From NCBI GenBank assembly GCA_947172415.1, contig OX359190.1, forward strand, positions 310,001 to 374,000: DNA of 64,000 nt, read 5' to 3'. Both the position numbers and the translations under genes were made by a program. Below the pieces are notes generated by a model. The model had not been told where the DNA came from. It ran no database searches and was given only the letters and a program-made list of their open reading frames with translations. The stretch comes from Chondrosia reniformis (Eukaryota > Porifera > Demospongiae > Chondrillida > Chondrillidae). Of the stretch, positions 20,072-30,965 are shown one piece after another; the first letter of the stretch is position 1; every line of letters begins with the position of its first letter.

Positions 20072-22267
20072 TCAAAGTACTACTACTCTACTGTTTTTAC
20101 TATCTGCTATGTAAATGAGTCCATCACTATCAACTGCTACACCTCGAGGGCAATTTAATCCAATATCAGTCACTTCATGGACACACTGTCCATCTTGTGT
20201 GAATATACTGAGCTTATTAGCTCTCCGTGAAGCTACCACTATATGTCCATCACTTGTGACTACTATACCTTCTGGATGCTTCACAATGCCATTACCAAAC
20301 TGCCTAATAAACTGACCATTCTGCTGAAACACTTGAATGCGATCATTATTACCATCTGTGAAATACACCAAATCATCAGGTGTTATGAGAATGTAATTTG
20401 GGTAATTTGGGTAATAAAACTCTCCTTCAGCTCTACCCTCTTGACCAAACCTGTACAGGAATGTACCTTCTTCTGTAAACACAGAAACACAATGACCTCC
20501 CCTCTCTGCCACAAATATATGTCCCTCCTTGTTAACTGTCACACCATATGGATTACTAAGTTGACCTTGATCTTTACCTTCTCCTCCAAACTGCCTTACA
20601 AATTTACCAGCTGCTGTGTAGATACTGATGTAGCCATTACGAAAGTCACTAACTATCACATTCCCTGTTCTACTTAGTGCTATTCCAAACAACCAATCAC
20701 CACTCATGACTTTGAAGCTTTTTATAACTTGACCTTGTCTGTTTAGGATAGTCACTTGTCCATTGATATCTGAACAGTATAGCAAACCATCTGGACCTAC
20801 TGCAACACCCAAATACTCAGAACCTGATGGATGCTTGAACTCCTGCTTGACTACAGTAATTACGCTACCACAAACTACCTTCACCTCTACTGGACTGCCT
20901 GCTACATCATGTCCTCCAACAGTCACACTCAGATGGCACTTCTCTGATGGAACACTTGCAAACTGTACCTCATATGTGCCATCTCTCATGTCTGCTACTT
21001 TACCAAACACAGGAACACCTGCTGTCACAGGACGAAGGACGGCCAATCCTTTCTCTCCTCCTCTGCACTCATTGCCTCTCTCGTCTCTTGTCTTCACCTT
21101 AAAGTGAAGAGGTTTCTTTATCCTAGGACTCATTCTGCAGGTAATGACGTTATCCTTCACTTCCACTCCTTCCATAGTGCAGTTTGGTGGATGGGGACTG
21201 TGATGGATGCCTCCAAGTGATGAGATGTACTTTTCCACTTCTTCTCGATCACAGCTCTTCAGACCAACAGAAGGTTGGATGGAGGCTCTTGGCATTGAGA
21301 TACTGCTGCTGAGAGATGACATGCGACGGACAATCTTCTTTGTTACTGATAACTGCTCTTCTGTTGTTCCATTCAAATTCATCTCTTCTGACAGGCTATG
21401 GAATGCATCAAGCTTCTTCAGACTGACCTTCAATTCTCTCTCGCATCTCTCAAGTTCTCTTCTTCCCTTGTCTTCTGCTTCCCTCACTACAGCAGCAAGA
21501 CCATCACAGCGGGCTGTCACCATGGCAAACAGATGCTCCTTCATTCCAGCAATCTCTCCTAACGCATTCTCAGACTGCTGTTGGAGACTAGCTTTGCTGT
21601 CCTGCACTTCTTGGAGAGCAGATCTGATTGCCTTTCTTTGAGTCCTCACGGATGAAAGGCACTGCGTCAGAGTGGTCTTGTTGGACTCTCCCAGCTCATC
21701 GTCAATGTACGACACTTTGTGGGAATGGTGAGGTTCGATCGATCGACAAATGTGACAAATCATTTCTTCACAAGTGTGACAGTAAAGTTCGCAATTCTTA
21801 TTGTGTTTCGAGCATTTGAACAAATCCTCTTTCTTACCGCCTTGCTCAAACACTCCTTGCAACGGCTTCATTTCGTGTTTCTTGAAGAATTTACTTATTT
21901 TATGAAGATCGACGCATTCCTGGCAAATGAACGCATCGCAAGTCGAGCAGAAACTTACGGCCGATCTCTCTTCTTCGTGCTCCCCTTGACAGATGACGCC
22001 TTCCTCCCGGTACTGGTTGCTCAAAGCCTTCCTCAGAGCGAACGGATGGTCAGAAAGATCCTTGAGAGACAAGGAGAACACTTCCTCGCAAATCTTGCAG
22101 GAGACGCTGCGATGTAGAATCTTCTCTCGACATTCTACCTTTTCGCACAAAGCTAATGAGTGGAGACACGGTAGACATTTCAACTCGTCTACTTTCTCTC
22201 CGCAACCGACACAAGAGAGACTAAGCTCGCTGGACTGAAGGGGTGGGACCGCTAGAAGCTCCGCCAT
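20072..22267 (-). CDS. TRIM-NHL protein T3
   Basis: Intact 731-residue family member; domain order as in T1. Particular features: B-box 1 tail DLHKISKFFKKHEMK; a cysteine after the filamin domain (VVCGSVIT); blade 4 entry duplicated to YYPNYPNYILI (three extra residues); blade 2 entry VMSGDWLFG and SDFRNG; blade 3 AERGGH; blade 5 VKHPEG with IVV instead of IAV; blade 6 NCPRG and ADSKNS. Blades 5 and 6 match T4 exactly in their loops while blades 1 to 4 do not, pointing to exchange between paralogs. Divergent from HUS1 copy 2, with 503 bases between the start codons. Confidence 0.95.
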   Translation of the reverse strand: MAELLAVPPLQSSELSLSCVGCGEKVDELKCLPCLHSLALCEKVECREKILHRSVSCKICEEVFSLSLKDLSDHPFALRKALSNQYREEGVICQGEHEEERSAVSFCSTCDAFICQECVDLHKISKFFKKHEMKPLQGVFEQGGKKEDLFKCSKHNKNCELYCHTCEEMICHICRSIEPHHSHKVSYIDDELGESNKTTLTQCLSSVRTQRKAIRSALQEVQDSKASLQQQSENALGEIAGMKEHLFAMVTARCDGLAAVVREAEDKGRRELERCERELKVSLKKLDAFHSLSEEMNLNGTTEEQLSVTKKIVRRMSSLSSSISMPRASIQPSVGLKSCDREEVEKYISSLGGIHHSPHPPNCTMEGVEVKDNVITCRMSPRIKKPLHFKVKTRDERGNECRGGEKGLAVLRPVTAGVPVFGKVADMRDGTYEVQFASVPSEKCHLSVTVGGHDVAGSPVEVKVVCGSVITVVKQEFKHPSGSEYLGVAVGPDGLLYCSDINGQVTILNRQGQVIKSFKVMSGDWLFGIALSRTGNVIVSDFRNGYISIYTAAGKFVRQFGGEGKDQGQLSNPYGVTVNKEGHIFVAERGGHCVSVFTEEGTFLYRFGQEGRAEGEFYYPNYPNYILITPDDLVYFTDGNNDRIQVFQQNGQFIRQFGNGIVKHPEGIVVTSDGHIVVASRRANKLSIFTQDGQCVHEVTDIGLNCPRGVAVDSDGLIYIADSKNSRVVVL

Positions 22268-22770
22268 TTGCAGACCTCGCCTAGTTGCTGTATTCGGTAA
22301 ATGTTTATTCTATCTGTCTGTTGTTTGTCTAATTTTAGTAATCAGTTCAGTTGTTACTATTTTGGTACCTTATGGTTTATGTAGCAATCTATAGTATAGG
22401 TTTATGTTAGAACTTGGAGCTTGCGTAGGAAAGTCATCATTGTCTATAGCTACAGATTGCAGTATATGGTTTGTATATTTAGCTATACAAGTGGACAGTT
22501 ACTGACATTTGTAATACTTATAAAAAACTCATTCAACTATGTGATTTGCACATGTAATTCGGAAACATTTTGTTGATATATTTCAAAACAAAGCTTCTAA
22601 ATACATGCATTAAGAACTAGAGAAAATAGAAACTTTTGAAAATGTACATGAATTTGTAATTTATGCAAACAGCAAACAGCAAACGAGGTTTTTGAAAAAC
22701 AAGAAGAACTAGAGTATAGTAGAGAGCATTTTTAATTAAGAAAATGGCTGCTGGCTAATAATTTTAGACG
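22268..22770. promoter_or_regulatory. Divergent intergenic region T3 / HUS1 copy 2
   Basis: 503 bases between opposed start codons, containing the conserved TRIM leader block near T3 and the HUS1-side block near 22550-22770. The same layout recurs between T4 and HUS1 copy 3 (29411-29939). It must carry whatever drives both genes; no specific site recognised. Confidence 0.45.
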
Positions 22771-25590
22771 ATGCGTTTTAGAGGCAAACTTGGAAACGTT
22801 TCCAATATTATTCAGTTAACACGTAACGATTCACTCTCTCTGTTCGCGTTTGTGAGTTTGTAGATCGTATTCTGTTGCTGCAGGAGTTGTGACTTCATTG
22901 AGCAAAGCGAAGAAGGATTGCGTTATCAAACTGTCTCTAACGAAAGTGTGTTTCATCGGAGTGGAGTCTGGTGTGCTGGGAGGAATCAGTTTGTGGAGCG
23001 AGATACAGCAAGTAGGTCTCAGCTGTCCCAACTGTATAGCTACGAGTGGTCGTGATGTTAGAGTAGTGATGACCCACCTCCCTCCCCTGGGGTAGACACA
23101 TGACTGATGTTACTATTGCATTGAATAGTATATAAAATGTATGTTACTATTGCATTGAATAGTATATAAAATGGGTGTTACCATTGCATTGAATAGTATA
23201 TAAAATGTATGTTACTATTGCATTGAATAGTATATAAAATGGGTGTTACCATTGCATTGAATAGTATATAAAATGTATGTGACTATTGCATTGACTAGTA
23301 TATAAAATGGGTGTTACTATTGCATTGAATAGTATATAAAATGGGTGTTACTATTGCATTGAATAGTATATAAAATGGGTACATACTCTCTGGACGTGTG
23401 TCTCACTGTAGAACAAGTACTTTGATGATTACCATATTGAGGGAAGAGACGAGAGAAATGAGATTTATTTGGAATGCAATTTAGAGCAGTTGTCTCGCGC
23501 TCTTAAATCTGCTCAGAATGCTCAACTGTTAAAAATAAAACTTGCCAGAAAGGAGGGAGCCATTTTATCCATTGAAGTCATCCAGGTACTCCCACCCCCC
23601 TCCCCTGGGGTAGACACACCTCTGTATATAGTCCAGTCATCCAGGTACTCCCACCCCCTCCCTTGGGGTAGACACACCTCTGTATATAGTCCAGTCATCC
23701 AGGTACTCCCACCCCCCTCCCCTGGGGTAGACACACCTCTGTATATAGTCCAGTCATCCAGGTACTCCCACCCCCCTCCCCTGGGGTAGACACACCTCTG
23801 TATATAGTCCAGTCATCCAGGTACTCCCACCCCCCTCCCCTGAGGTAGACACACCTCTGTATATAGTCCAGTCATCCAGGTACTCCCACCCCCCTCCCCT
23901 GGGGTAGACACACCTCTGTATATAGTCCAGTCATCCAGGTACTCCCACCCCCTCCCCTGGGGTAGACACACCTCTGTATATAGTCCAGTCATCCAGGTAC
24001 TCCCACCCCCTCCCCTGGGGTAGACACACCTCTGTATATAGTCCAGTCATCCAGGTACTCCCACCCCCTCCCCTGGGGTAGACACACCTCTGTATATAGT
24101 CCAGTCATCCAGGTACTCCCACCCCCCTCCCCTGGGGTAGACACACCTCTGTATATAGTCCAGTCATCCAGGTACTCCCACCCCCCTCCCCTGGGGTAGA
24201 CACACTTCTGTATATAGTCCAGTCATCCAGGTACTCCCACCCCCCCTCCCCTGGGGTAGACACACCTCTGTATATAGTCCAGTCATCCAGGTACTCCCAC
24301 CCCCCTCCCCTGGGGTAGACACACCTCTGTATATAGTCCAGTCATCCAGGTACTCCCACCCCCCTCCCCTGGGGTAGACACACTTCTGTATATAGTCCAG
24401 TCATCCAGGTACTCCCACCCCCCTCCCCTGGGGTAGACACACCTCTGTATATAGTCCAGTCATCCAGGTACTCCCACCCCCCTCCCCTGGGGTAGACACA
24501 CTTCTCTATCATCCACTGACCTCACTAGACATTTCATACTAACTCTCAATAGATACAGTCAGTTCCACTAAGTTGCTGAAGGTGTTCCTTCTCTCTCTAG
24601 CCTACCCTCTCCAGCATGCAGCGTCAGCTGGTCCACGAGGTCCCAGTAGTGCTAGTTCCTCCTCGACTGTGGGGAGACTACCAGGAGCCAGTAATGCCAG
24701 ACATCAATGTCAGCATCTACCTACCTCTCCTCAAGTCCATTAAGACACATGTCGACCGGATGAAACACATTAGCCCATATTTGGTAAGTCCATATTTCCA
24801 TATTTGGAAGGCATAACCATATTTGGTAGCTCATATGAGCTGTTTCCATTTCAGTTTGTTAGTGCCAACATGGCTGGTGAATTTAAACTCAGAGTGGAGA
24901 CAGATACAGTTACCGTGGGAACACTCTTTTCAAACTTACAGAACCACAGATTTGGTAAGTCATGTCACATGACCCGCATGTGACAGTCATGTGATTGCCT
25001 TCTTTACAGATGGTTGTGATGATCAAGGAGATGCAGAATACATGTTTGAAGCATGTATTAACGGGAAAAGGTTTTCTTCATTTTTGGGGACACCATTTAT
25101 ACCAAATAAGGCAATTTGTAGTGAGCGGTAATATCATATGGCTGGCATGCTCATGTTGTGTGATAATTGACTTGACACTCAAATCCCGAGTTAAGTTAAC
25201 AGTTTTAGACTTTGAGCTTCTAAACACATTTACCAAATTCTTTCTCCAAATGCTATTCGAGGACACTCGAATCTTCATATATTTTGAGTTGTTTAGAATT
25301 TACTGTTTAAACATATTACTATATTTCTGTCAGTACCTTTGAAGTGTGTTAACTAAAGGTTGTGTTTTAGTTACAAAACTCTGTGTCCATCAAAGTGGTC
25401 TTGCCTCACATGAGTGTCTCAATCTCTCCCTTCAGATGTGGTGGACGGAAGAGCTGTTCAGGTGTTTCTATTGCATGATGAAGTTTGCATTCAACTGTAC
25501 TTTCCTGCAATTCAAAGTGACTTTTTAGTGCATTATATATACTGTATATTGAAAATTTATGCATCCGGATATTCTAGTAAAATTATGTAA
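22771..25590 (+). CDS. HUS1: HUS1 copy 2, altered C terminus
   Basis: All seven exons are present: 22771-22822, 22884-23011, 23412-23585, 24601-24783, 24855-24954, 25010-25120, 25436-25590. Exons 1 to 6 are open and nearly identical to the intact copy (N-terminal change to NVSNIIQLTR). In exon 7 one base is lost after PAI (ATTGCAAAG became ATTCAAAG), so the stop is bypassed and the tail becomes QSDFLVHYIYC and further residues, giving about 300 residues. The last intron has gained roughly 210 bases. The clamp fold may tolerate a tail change, so this is either a variant gene or an early pseudogene. Its intron 3 minisatellite is the longest of the three. Confidence 0.8.
23112..23385. repeat. 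HUS1: 34-bp minisatellite, HUS1 copy 2 intron 2
   Basis: About eight units of the ATTGCATTGAATAGTATATA repeat, alternating between AAATGGGTGTTAC and AAATGTATGTTAC variants, which suggests duplication of a two-unit block. Confidence 0.88.
23577..24510. repeat. HUS1: 59-bp minisatellite, HUS1 copy 2 intron 3
   Basis: About sixteen 58-60-base units, each with TCATCCAGGTACTCCC identical to the exon 3 donor junction. Length variants come from the C tract. Compare seven units in the intact gene and eight in copy 3. Confidence 0.93.
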
Positions 25591-25594
25591 AACT

Positions 25595-25702
25595 GACCAC
25601 ACCCCCATCTTACTGGACCACACCCCCATCTTACTGGACCACACCCCCATCTTACTTGACCACACCCCATCTTACTGGACCACACCCCCATCTTACTGGA
25701 CC
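25595..25702. repeat. GACCAC-type minisatellite
   Basis: Five modules of the CATCTTACTGGACCACACCC type, directly downstream of HUS1 copy 2. Same family as 18420-18800. Confidence 0.85.
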
Positions 25703-25826
25703 ATCCATCCGACTTGATGAAGCACTTGCAGATAAATCGTATGGGTCTGAAGCAACTGTTGTACTTCTGCCATTGAACTTTCACGAAACCTTGTATAGTC
25801 CAAATGATATAGCGATGACAGGTAAT
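25703..25826 (+). other. Possible exon fragment of an unrecognised gene
   Basis: An open stretch reads RLDEALADKSYGSEATVVLL followed by PLNFHETLYSPNDIAM, then a possible donor (GACAG GTAATT) at 25826. The composition looks protein-like and does not repeat elsewhere in the window. I do not recognise the family. It lies between a minisatellite and PEX12 exon 2, so it may be a captured single exon, or chance. Confidence 0.3.
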
Positions 25827-25907
25827 TGGGAATTTTACATTTTTCATAGACAATGGAAATACATCGCAACCTTTGCACAGTGTTCAGTTAACTGTCTCTT
25901 TCGACAG

Positions 25908-27039
25908 TTTATTAGATTTTGTGTTATTAGGAGAATCGTTTGTGGAGTACTTTTACAATTTAGAAAGATTGAAGCCACTCCCCCAACCACGCCTACCTCT
26001 GAGGAACCGCCTGTTCTCTCTACTCTTTGTGGTTGGTCATTAAACACTTTCAACTTGTGCAGTTCAAATGTAGTGACATTGTCCGTCTCAGTAGGTAGGA
26101 CTTCCTTATGTCAAGATGAAAATGGAGGACATTTATCATCTCTCTTGTGAGCAGCAGGACAGTGGAGAGACTGTACCACATCAGTGGAAGTGGTTTGTGA
26201 AGATGTACCCAATCCTTCATTTCATAGAGGAGGTCAGTTTAAGTTGTTACCATGGCAACCTAGTCCTCACCCTACTCTCCATACTGTGTAGGTTGTAAAA
26301 TTCTTATTTAATTTCTCTTATTTGATTGAGAAAAGTAAATATTATTTCCTTGAGCTGCAGATGAGTGGAGTATGTCTGAATGGTCACACTAGGGAGAGGG
26401 TAGGAGGAAGTGTCAGGTGAGCTGGGACTAGTAGTACTGTTATTGAGTGTCATCTAAAGGGACACTCGCCAGCTGAGACACCACTTGTATATTCTTGTAT
26501 ATTCTTGTATATTGAAGGTGAAATAAAAGTTATAATTGTGTGAGGTCATGTATAAATTACTATATATAGAATATTTCCCATCACTTTCTGGAGTGTGTTT
26601 AGCTGTACTTTTGAGAATGCTGAAATAACAGACTAGAAACTCCAACTGCTCTTTCTAGTTACTAGTAGAGCTCTCTACTTTAGGTGTCTCTCTGTGACCA
26701 TGTTGGGTGCAGCCTACGTGCTGAGGTTCCTTGACTGGTGGATGGCAGAGGAGGGACGCACCACACGACAGGCTGTGACTGTATTACCAAACCCTCCCCC
26801 ACCCAGGGACACACAGGTAGGACTGTCTTAATGGTTGCTAGGCAACCATCTAAAACTACTGATTCTTGTGTTTACAGGTCCAGAGTCTCTCTCCTACAAA
26901 TGTGTGTCCTATGTGCCACAGTTGCCATAGCAACCCCACCACCCTCACTATCTCCATTGCTACTCATTTGTCGCCAATCTCTGACACAACTACCAATGTA
27001 TTTGATTATACACTTCCAACACATGTACTGTATAAATAA
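25908..27039 (+). pseudogene. PEX12: PEX12 exons 2-6, copy 4
   Basis: The longest well-preserved PEX12 fragment. Exon 2, 25908-26031 (GESFVEYFYNLERLKPLPQ); exon 3, 26095-26232 (VGLPYVKMKMED to HQWKWFVKMYPILHFIEE); exon 4, 26292-26416 (YLIEKSKYYFLELQM to RERVGGSV); exon 5, 26684-26816 (MLGAAYVLRFLDWWM to NPPPPRDTQ); exon 6, 26878-27039. Exons 3 to 5 are open and join in frame. Exon 2 has a small insertion at its start, exon 1 is missing, and the RING exon has lost SGYVYCYSC and the following ligands. Segments align in order with human PEX12 (LLPYLKVKLEKL, FLQFLDWW, LPTPPPP). Converges on T4. Confidence 0.85.
26485..26514. repeat. (TTGTATATTC)3 minisatellite
   Basis: Three 10-base units within the PEX12 copy 4 intron between exons 4 and 5. 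This places the array's original home in that intron. Confidence 0.88.
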
Positions 27040-27262
27040 TTATATTGAATTATTGAAATGTGACATTAACTATTTCTATGAAATTCTTTTATTATTTTGT
27101 CCATTGTTTGTAAACATTCTCTTTGAGGTTACCAAATAAAGAAAGCACTTGTAATGTAATTATAAATGTAATTTGTAAATAAACAATGAATTAAACTTTA
27201 AATTGAAACTGAATAAATTGTAATAAATGTTCACAGTTAACAAACTTGTTCTCTAAAAGTTC

Positions 27263-29410
27263 TCAAAGTATTACTACTCTACTGTTTTTACTATCTGCTA
27301 TGTAAATGAGTCCATCACTATCAACTGCTACACCTCGAGGGCAATTCAATCCAATATCAGTCACTTCATGGACACACTGTCCATCTTGTGTGAAGATGCT
27401 GAGCTTATTAGCTCTCCGTGAAGCTACAACTATATGTCCATCACTTGTGACTGCTATACCTTCTGGATGCTTCACAATGCCATTACCAAACTGCCTAATA
27501 AACTGACCATTCTGCTGAAACACTTGAATGCGATTATTATTACCATCTGTGACATACACCAAATCATCAGGTGTTATGAGAATATAACGAGGGTAATAAA
27601 ACTCTCCTTCAACTTCACCCTTGTGACCAAATCTGTACAGGAATGTACCTTCTTCTGTAAACACAGAAACACAATGACCTCCAACAAATATATGTCCCTC
27701 CTTGTTAACTGCCACACCAAATGGATTACTAAGTAGACCTTGACCTTTACCTTTTCCTCCAAACTGCCTTACAAATTCACCAGCTGCTGTGTAGATACTG
27801 ATGTAGCAATTATTATAGTCACTAACTATCACATTCCCTGTTCTACTTAGTGCTATTCCATACAAAAAACCACCATTCTTGACTTTGAAGCTTCTTATAA
27901 CTTGACCTTGTCTGTTTAGGATAGTCACTTGTCCATTGTAATCTGAACAGTATAGCAAACCATCCGGACCTACTGCAACATCGTAATACTCAGAACCTGA
28001 TGGATGCTTGAACTCCTGCTTGACTGCAGTAATTACGCTACCACCAACTACCTTCACCTCTACTGGACTGCCTGCTACATCATGTCCTCCAACAGTCACA
28101 CTCAGATGGCACTTCTCTGATGGAACACTCGCAAACTGCACCTCATATGTGCCATCTCTCATGTCTGCTATTTTACCAAACACAGGAACACCTGCTGTCA
28201 CAGGACAAAGGACAGCCAACACTTTCTCTCCTCCTCTGCACTCATTGCCTCTCTCGTCTCTTGTCATCACCTTCAACTGCAAAGGAGGTTTCTTGGCAAA
28301 GCTTCTGCAGGTAATGATGTTGCAGTTTGGTGGATGGGGACCGTTATGGATGCTTCCAAGTGATGAGATGTACTTTTCCACTTCTTCTCGATCACACCTC
28401 TTCAGACCAACAGAAGGTTTGATGAAGGCTCTTGGCATTGAGATACTGCAGCTGAGAGATGACATGCGACTGACAATCTTCCTTGTCACTGATAACTGCT
28501 CTTCTGTTGTTCCATTCAAACTCATCTCTTCTGACAGGCTATGGAATGCATCAAGCTTCTTCAGACTGACCTTCAATTCTCTCTCACGTCTCTCAAGTTC
28601 TCTTCTTCCCTTGTCTTCTGCTTCCCTCACTTCACCAGCAAGACCATCAGAGCGGGCTGTCACCATGGCAAACAGATGCTCCTTCATTCCAGCAATCTCT
28701 CCCAACGCATTCTCAGACTGCTGTTGGAGACTAGCTTTGCTGTCCTGCACTTCTTGGAGAGCAGATCTGATTGCCTTCCTTTGAGTCCTCACGGATGAAA
28801 GGCACTGCGTCAGAGTGGTCTTGTTGGACTCTCCTAGCTTATCGTCAACATACGACACTTTGTGGGAACGATGCGGTTCGATAGAAGAGCAAATGTGACA
28901 AATCATTTCTTCACAAGTGTGACAGTAAAGTTCGCAATTCTTATTGTGTTTCGAGCATTTGAACAAATCCTCTTTCTTACCGCCTTGCTCAAACACTCCT
29001 TGCAACGGCTTCATTTCGTGTTTCTTGAAGAATTTACGTATTTTATGCAGATCGACGCATTCCTGGCAAATGAACACATCGCAAGTCGAGCAGAAACTAA
29101 CGGCCGATCTCTCTTCTTCGTGTTCCTCCTGACAGATGACGCCTTCCTTCCGGTACTGGTTGCTCAAAGCCTTCCTCAGAGCGAACGGATGGTCAGAAAG
29201 ATCCTTGCGAGACAAGGAGAACACTTCCTCGCAAATCTGGCAGGAGACGCTGCGATGGAGAATCTTCTCTCGACATTCTACCTTCTCGCACAAAGCTAAC
29301 GAGTGGAGACACGGTAGACATTTCAACTCTTCTACTTTCTCTCCGCAACCGACACAAGAGAGACTAAGCTCGCTGGACTGAAGGGGTGGGACCGCTGGAA
29401 GCTCCGCCAT
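27263..29410 (-). CDS. TRIM-NHL protein T4 (shortest, two in-frame deletions)
   Basis: Intact 715-residue family member. The filamin domain lacks about ten residues that in sisters read TMEGVEVKDN (here PPNCNIITC), and the blade 3 B-C loop lacks three residues (FVGGHC where others have FVAECGGHC). Both deletions keep the frame. One coiled-coil cysteine pair and SERA-region changes (ARSDGL, KPSVGLKRC) are private. Loops: SDYNG, KNGGFLYG, SDYNNC, SNPFG, YYPRY, DGNNNR, VKHPEG, NCPRG, ADSKNS. The RING and both B-boxes keep all ligands. Divergent from HUS1 copy 3. Confidence 0.94.
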   Translation of the reverse strand: MAELPAVPPLQSSELSLSCVGCGEKVEELKCLPCLHSLALCEKVECREKILHRSVSCQICEEVFSLSRKDLSDHPFALRKALSNQYRKEGVICQEEHEEERSAVSFCSTCDVFICQECVDLHKIRKFFKKHEMKPLQGVFEQGGKKEDLFKCSKHNKNCELYCHTCEEMICHICSSIEPHRSHKVSYVDDKLGESNKTTLTQCLSSVRTQRKAIRSALQEVQDSKASLQQQSENALGEIAGMKEHLFAMVTARSDGLAGEVREAEDKGRRELERRERELKVSLKKLDAFHSLSEEMSLNGTTEEQLSVTRKIVSRMSSLSCSISMPRAFIKPSVGLKRCDREEVEKYISSLGSIHNGPHPPNCNIITCRSFAKKPPLQLKVMTRDERGNECRGGEKVLAVLCPVTAGVPVFGKIADMRDGTYEVQFASVPSEKCHLSVTVGGHDVAGSPVEVKVVGGSVITAVKQEFKHPSGSEYYDVAVGPDGLLYCSDYNGQVTILNRQGQVIRSFKVKNGGFLYGIALSRTGNVIVSDYNNCYISIYTAAGEFVRQFGGKGKGQGLLSNPFGVAVNKEGHIFVGGHCVSVFTEEGTFLYRFGHKGEVEGEFYYPRYILITPDDLVYVTDGNNNRIQVFQQNGQFIRQFGNGIVKHPEGIAVTSDGHIVVASRRANKLSIFTQDGQCVHEVTDIGLNCPRGVAVDSDGLIYIADSKNSRVVIL

Positions 29411-29939
29411 TTGTACACCTCGCCTAGTTGCTGTATTCGGTAAATGTTTATTCTAATTGTCTGTTGTTTGTCTAATTTTAGTAATCAGTTCAGTTGTTAC
29501 TATTTTGGTACTTTATGGTTTATGTAGCAATCTATAGTACAGGTTTATGTTAGAACTTGGAGCTTGCGTAGGAAAGTCATCATTGACTATAGCTACAGAT
29601 TGCAGTATATGGTTTAGCTATACAAGTGGACAGTTACTGACATTTGTAATACTTATAAAAAGCTCATTCAACTATGTCATTTGCAAATGTAATTATGAAA
29701 CATTTTGTTGATATATTCAACATTGAATAAAGCTTCTAAATACATTCATTGTATTATACCAAGAAGAACTAGAGAAAATAGAAACTTTTGAAAATGTACA
29801 TGTTTGTAATTTATGCAAACAGCAAACAGCCAACAGCAAACGAGATTTTTGAAAAACAAGAAGAACTAGAATATATAGTAAATTTTAGTAGAGAGCATTT
29901 TTAATTAAGAAAATGGCTGCTGGCTAGTAATTTCAGACG
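29411..29939. promoter_or_regulatory. Divergent intergenic region T4 / HUS1 copy 3
   Basis: 529 bases, a diverged duplicate of 22268-22770. Contains the conserved TRIM leader block (except GTACAC for GCAGAC just before the ATG). No specific binding site recognised. Confidence 0.42.
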
Positions 29940-30246
29940 ATGCGTTTTAGAGGCAAACTTGGAAATGTTGCAAATATTACGCAGTTAACACGTAATTGTT
30001 CACTCTCTGTTCGCGTTTGTGAGTTTGTAGATCGTTTTCTGTTGCTGCAGGAGTTGTGACTTCATTGAGCAAAGCGAAGAAGGACTGCGTTATCAAACTG
30101 TCTCTAACGAAAGTGTGTTTCATCGGAGTGGAGTCTGGTGTGCTGGGAGGAATCAGTTTGTGGAGCGAGATACAGCAAGTAGGTCGCTGTCCCCAACTGT
30201 ATAGCTACAAGTGGTCGTGATGATAGAGTAGTAATGACTGATGTAA

Positions 30247-30315
30247 CTATTGCATTGACTAATATACAAAATGGGTGTTACTATTGCATTGAATAGTATA
30301 TAAAATGGGTACTTA
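30247..30315. repeat. HUS1: 34-bp minisatellite, HUS1 copy 3 intron 2
   Basis: About two units, the shortest version of this array. Confidence 0.8.
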
Positions 30316-30506
30316 CTCTCTTGACGTGTGTCTCACTGTAGAACAAGTACTTTGATGATTATCATATTGAGGGAAGAGACGAGAGAAATGAGATTTATTT
30401 GGAATGCAATTTAGAGCAGTTGTCTCGCGCTCTTAAATCTGCTCAGAATGCTCAACTGTTAAAAATAAAACTTGCCAGAAAGGAGGGAGCCATTTTATCC
30501 ATTGAA

Positions 30507-30965
30507 GTCATCCAGGTACTCCCACCCCCCTACCCTGGGGTAGACACACCTCTGTATATAGTCCAGTCATCCAGGTACTCCCACCCCCCTCCCCTGGGGT
30601 AGACACACTTCTGTATATAGTCCAGTCATCCAGGTACTCCCACCCCCCTCCCCTGGGGTAGACACACCTCTGTATATAGTCCAGTCATCCAGGTACTCCC
30701 ACCCCCCTCCCCTGGGGTAGACACACCTCTGTATATAGTCCAGTCATCCAGGTACTCCCACCCCCCTCCCCTGGGGTAGACACACCTCTGTATATAGTCC
30801 AGTCATCCAAGTTCTCCCACCCCCTCCCCTGGGGTAGACACACCTCTGTATATAGTCCAGTCATCCAGGTACTCCCACCCCCCTCCCCTGGGGTAGACAC
30901 ACCTCTGTATATAGTCCAGTCATCCAAGTTCTCCCACCCCCCTCCCCTGGGGTAGACTACACTTC
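30507..30965. repeat. HUS1: 59-bp minisatellite, HUS1 copy 3 intron 3
   Basis: About eight units with the reiterated CATCCAGGTACTCCC junction; two units have drifted to CATCCAAGTTCTCCC. Confidence 0.92.
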
